The position numbers and the translations under genes are program-made. Shown in pieces: positions 4,520 through 5,484 of a stretch of DNA of 5,484 bases. Under the pieces are notes generated by a model, which was given only the letters and a program-made list of their open reading frames with translations, made no database searches and was not told the DNA's origin. Every line of letters starts with the position of its first letter. Position 1 is the first letter of the stretch. Source of the stretch: Akkermansiaceae bacterium (lineage in GTDB: Bacteria; Verrucomicrobiota; Verrucomicrobiia; Verrucomicrobiales; Akkermansiaceae); assembly GCA_023300065.1 (NCBI GenBank), contig JALZWJ010000408.1, positions 1-5,484 of the forward strand, given 5' to 3'.

Positions 4520-5484
4520 GTGACGGCAACAGAACTAACTGCAATCCTCGCTGAAGCGGGCGTGGTCCCTTCGAAAAGATTGGGACAAAACTTTCTCGTG
4601 GACCAAAACACCGCCGAGTGGATTGTAAACCAACTCAACTTGGAGCCAGATGATACCGTTGTGGAAGTCGGCCCTGGCACGGGTGCGTTGACGGAGCATC
4701 TCATCGGTAAGGTCTCTAAAATTATCCTCGTGGAGTATGACCGCCGCCTTGCGGAATACCTCACCAAGCGCTTCGCCGACCATCCTGAGGTCACCGTCAT
4801 TAACCACGATGCGGTCCGGCTCGATACCCGCCCATTTTTTGCTCACAAGAAGGTGAAGCTTCTCGGGAATCTTCCTTACTCAGCAGGTGGCGCGATTCTT
4901 CGTAATTTTCTCAAAGGCCCGTCACCCTTCGTGCGTGCCGTCCTGATGTTGCAGAAAGAAATGGTGGACCGCATCCTCGCGGGTCCCCGTTGTAAGGATT
5001 ATGGCGTCCTCACTCTCCGCATGCAGTGCGAGTGGCAGGGAGAGCCGGTCAAGGTCGTCCCGCCAAGTTGCTTCATCCCGCGTCCGCTCATCGACTCCAC
5101 CGTGATGACACTGGAGCCGCGCCAAGCCGAGCTGCCGGTTCACGACCGCCGCTTGTTCGATGAGCTGGTCCGCCGTGGCTTCGCCCAGCGCCGCAAGCAG
5201 CTACGCAAAAATCTCCCCACTAATATCGACTGGGCTGTCGTGAGTGAGAAGTTGGGATTACTGCCCACCGCACGGGCTGAGGAACTGGGTCTGGAGGACT
5301 GGGTCGCGCTCACTCGCGAGGCGGATCCCTTCTTCGAAAAAGAAGAAGGGCAGGGGGATGATGAAATGCTCGCGGTGGTCGATCAGGATGACAAGGTCAT
5401 CGGCTCCGAGCGGCGCGATGTGATTCACCGCGATGGCCTCACGCACCGCGCCGTCCATATTTTTGCGCTCAGCCCAGCGGGGGA
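4520..5484 (+). CDS. rsmA: RsmA (KsgA) 16S rRNA dimethyltransferase fused to a Nudix domain, cut by the window
   Basis: RsmA uses S-adenosylmethionine to dimethylate two adjacent adenines (A1518, A1519 in E. coli numbering) near the 3' end of 16S rRNA late in 30S assembly. Residues 1-269 form a full RsmA: LGQNFLVD (21-28), SAM loop EVGPGTGALT (49-58), acidic Glu72 in VEYD, HDA (96-98), catalytic NLPY (117-120), FIPRPLIDS (185-193) and the C-terminal RRGFAQRRKQLRKNL (218-232). The frame then continues without a stop through an acidic linker (FFEKEEGQGDDE, 271-282) into about 38 residues like the N-terminus of Nudix/IPP-isomerase-like (YfcD, Idi) proteins, with HRDGLTHRAVHIF at 303-315; it runs off the right edge. 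The GTG at 4520 is the only useful start (an in-frame TGA lies at 4508-4510). AAGGGGAG ends one base before it, unusually close for an SD. Confidence 0.9.
   Translation, partial: MTATELTAILAEAGVVPSKRLGQNFLVDQNTAEWIVNQLNLEPDDTVVEVGPGTGALTEHLIGKVSKIILVEYDRRLAEYLTKRFADHPEVTVINHDAVRLDTRPFFAHKKVKLLGNLPYSAGGAILRNFLKGPSPFVRAVLMLQKEMVDRILAGPRCKDYGVLTLRMQCEWQGEPVKVVPPSCFIPRPLIDSTVMTLEPRQAELPVHDRRLFDELVRRGFAQRRKQLRKNLPTNIDWAVVSEKLGLLPTARAEELGLEDWVALTREADPFFEKEEGQGDDEMLAVVDQDDKVIGSERRDVIHRDGLTHRAVHIFALSPAG
5352..5484 (+). other. Possible internal start and SD for the Nudix portion
   Basis: Inside the fused frame, AGGGGG (5352-5357) lies eight bases before an in-frame ATG (5366-5368, residue Met283), right at the end of the acidic linker. 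A separate Nudix protein beginning MLAVVDQDDKVIG could therefore be made from the same transcript. The sequence shows the spacing; use of this start is inference. The Nudix box itself (GX5EX7REUXEEXGU) would lie beyond the window. Confidence 0.35.

Noticed and set aside
4467..4544. Longer pgsA from a TTG at 4544
   Set aside because: It would overlap the divergent rsmA start and add polar residues not seen in PgsA; the GTG at 4466 gives the normal N-terminus.
4922..5143. Reading frames on minus inside rsmA
   Set aside because: They are antisense shadows of a well-supported methyltransferase with no independent motif.

Overview
The window looks like ordinary chromosomal DNA from a moderately GC-rich bacterium. 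Verrucomicrobiota is my best guess, inferred from the flavour of the proteins (a zinc-less type-B L36, a tandem-ACT protein, the style of RuvB and RsmA) and from the mixed use of Shine-Dalgarno and SD-less starts; I could not run a similarity search. There is no tRNA, rRNA, CRISPR array, insertion sequence or phage gene. Seven protein-coding genes and one cut-off gene at the right edge are supported.

Layout. Left edge (minus strand): the N-terminal AAA+ part of RuvB, whose frame breaks at a stop codon at positions 12-14. Divergent from it is rpmJ (plus), a zinc-less L36, which ends at a strong bidirectional terminator (900-930). This terminator also faces tcdA (minus), the tRNA t6A dehydratase. 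Divergent from tcdA is a tandem ACT-domain protein (plus). A 367-bp convergent intergenic region (2296-2662) follows. It holds a diverged duplicated element, five same-strand TGTNARTAA boxes resembling DnaA boxes, and a terminator for the next operon. That operon runs on the minus strand as pgsA, then an OppF-like ABC ATPase, then a small four-helix membrane protein. Divergent from pgsA, reading off the right edge, is rsmA (ksgA), whose frame continues without a stop into the start of a Nudix/IPP-isomerase-like domain.

How the genes relate. Most are housekeeping: DNA repair (RuvB), translation and RNA modification (L36, TcdA, RsmA) and membrane lipid synthesis (PgsA). The ABC ATPase and the small membrane protein are co-transcribed with pgsA by spacing, but no permease is present, so their joint role is unclear.

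The observations most worth a second look are the RsmA-Nudix fusion, the duplicated element and box cluster in the convergent spacer, a shared TGTG-N5-CACA-like motif at the same distance from the ruvB and tcdA starts, and the broken ruvB frame. I see no evidence for a new multi-gene system.
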